Assembly (NCBI GenBank): GCA_030042795.1
Contig: JASHYZ010000568.1
Coordinates: 1 to 5,885 of the forward strand
Reading direction: 5' to 3'
Length of the DNA stretch: 5,885 nucleotides
Source: Terriglobia bacterium
Lineage (GTDB): Bacteria; Acidobacteriota; Terriglobia; UBA7540
A model generated the notes under the pieces. The model did no database searches, was not told the origin of the DNA, and saw only the letters and a program-made list of their open reading frames with translations. Of the stretch, positions 5,281-5,885 are shown piece by piece. How positions within the stretch are numbered: the stretch's first letter is position 1; every line of letters begins with the position of its first letter. The translations under genes and the position numbers were made by a program.

Positions 5281-5885
5281 ATGGACGCTAAAGCCGTATT
5301 GGAGTTTGCAACTTCGAACAACGCCAAGATCGTTGATGTCCGCTTCACTGATTTGCCAGGACTCTGGCACCACGTCTCGTTCCCGATTCACCAGCTTGAA
5401 ATGAGCTCGTTCGAAGACGGCTTTGGCATGGACGGTTCCAGCATCCGCGGTTGGGCGGCCATTCACGAAAGCGACATGTTGCTGGTGCCCGACCCGAGCT
5501 GGTGCATGATGGACCCGTTCACCGATACTCCCACACTGGTGCTGATCGGCGACATCATTGATCCGCTCACCAAGCAGCACTACCTGAAGGATCCGCGCAA
5601 CATCGCCAAGAAGGCGGTGCAGTATCTCCTGTATACCGGCATTGCGGATACGGCCTATTTCGGCGCCGAATCAGAGTTCTTCATCTTTGACAACATCCGC
5701 TTTGATCAGGCTCAGCAGCACGGCTTTTACTTTATTGACGCGGAAGAAGGCCGCTGGAACTCTGGACGCGAAAAAGACAATCTTGCCTACCGGCCGCGTT
5801 ACAAGGAAGGCTATTTTCCGGTGCCGCCAACGGACCATTATCAGAACCTGCGCAGCGAGATGATGCTGGCGATGGAAAAAGCCGG
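5281..5885 (+). CDS. glnA: Glutamine synthetase, type I (N-terminal part)
   Basis: The first 201 codons of a type I glutamine synthetase, which makes glutamine from glutamate, ammonia and ATP as a cytoplasmic dodecamer; full-length proteins are about 470 residues. The N-terminal beta-grasp domain is seen in VRFTDLPGLWHHVSFP (20-35) and DGFGMDGSSIRGW (46-58), which contributes to the neighbouring active site. The catalytic domain begins with AYFGAESEFFIFD (125-137), whose Glu130 and Glu132 are metal-ligand positions. YKEGYFPVPPTDHYQNLRSEM (174-194) is the conserved segment that follows. A GGAGG lies 4 to 5 nt before ATG 5281. The adenylylation site would be beyond the window. It is transcribed away from the minus-strand locus and is probably unrelated to it. 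The chromosomal housekeeping character suggests the peptide locus is an accessory insertion beside glnA. Confidence 0.97.
   Translation, partial: MDAKAVLEFATSNNAKIVDVRFTDLPGLWHHVSFPIHQLEMSSFEDGFGMDGSSIRGWAAIHESDMLLVPDPSWCMMDPFTDTPTLVLIGDIIDPLTKQHYLKDPRNIAKKAVQYLLYTGIADTAYFGAESEFFIFDNIRFDQAQQHGFYFIDAEEGRWNSGREKDNLAYRPRYKEGYFPVPPTDHYQNLRSEMMLAMEKA

Noticed and set aside
5214..5291. 25-codon upstream reading frame overlapping the glnA start
   Set aside because: It has no ribosome site and its ATG lies at or before the predicted transcription start. It is probably chance.
5194..5580. 128-codon minus-strand frame
   Set aside because: It is antisense to the start of glnA.

Overview
The window looks like a bacterial chromosome, most likely Acidobacteriota or a similar soil lineage. 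That is a judgement from GC level, a type I glutamine synthetase and nested palindromic repeats, not from a search. The main content is a minus-strand locus (about 4457 down to 1) that resembles a split, non-cyanobacterial relative of cyanobactin maturation loci. Past 4458 there is a poorly coding intergenic stretch, then the 5' part of glnA on the plus strand, running off the right edge.

Minus-strand order, 5' to 3': a possible sigma70 promoter with an operator-like palindrome (4429-4457); a PatA/PatG-type subtilisin-like protease (4367-3483); a 68-aa CxxC protein overlapping it by ATGA (3486-3280); a stand-alone homologue of the PatG C-terminal domain (3234-2281); Cys-rich peptide A (2213-1839); an unexplained 270-bp segment; a truncated second copy of the PatG-C gene (about 1571-1271); Cys-rich peptide B (1127-783); a 181-bp MITE-like palindromic element lying between coding-like scraps (about 697-358); and Cys-rich peptide C (326 to beyond the left edge).

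Peptides A, B and C share a short N-terminal motif, P-[GE]-[FY]-T-A-[ED]-[AS]-S, followed by a Gly-, Ser- or Pro-rich linker and then a divergent region with 12 to 16 cysteines. This is the layout of RiPP precursors: constant leader, variable core. The inferred working model is that the peptides are made in the cytoplasm, recognised through the shared leader by the PatG-C protein and/or the 68-aa protein, and cut by the subtilisin-like protease. No cyclodehydratase, radical SAM enzyme, lanthipeptide synthetase or transporter is visible here. The chemistry, if any beyond proteolysis and disulfides, is therefore open, and the cluster may continue past the left edge. The PatG-C/precursor pair appears to have been duplicated in tandem, with the second PatG-C copy decaying while its precursor diverged.
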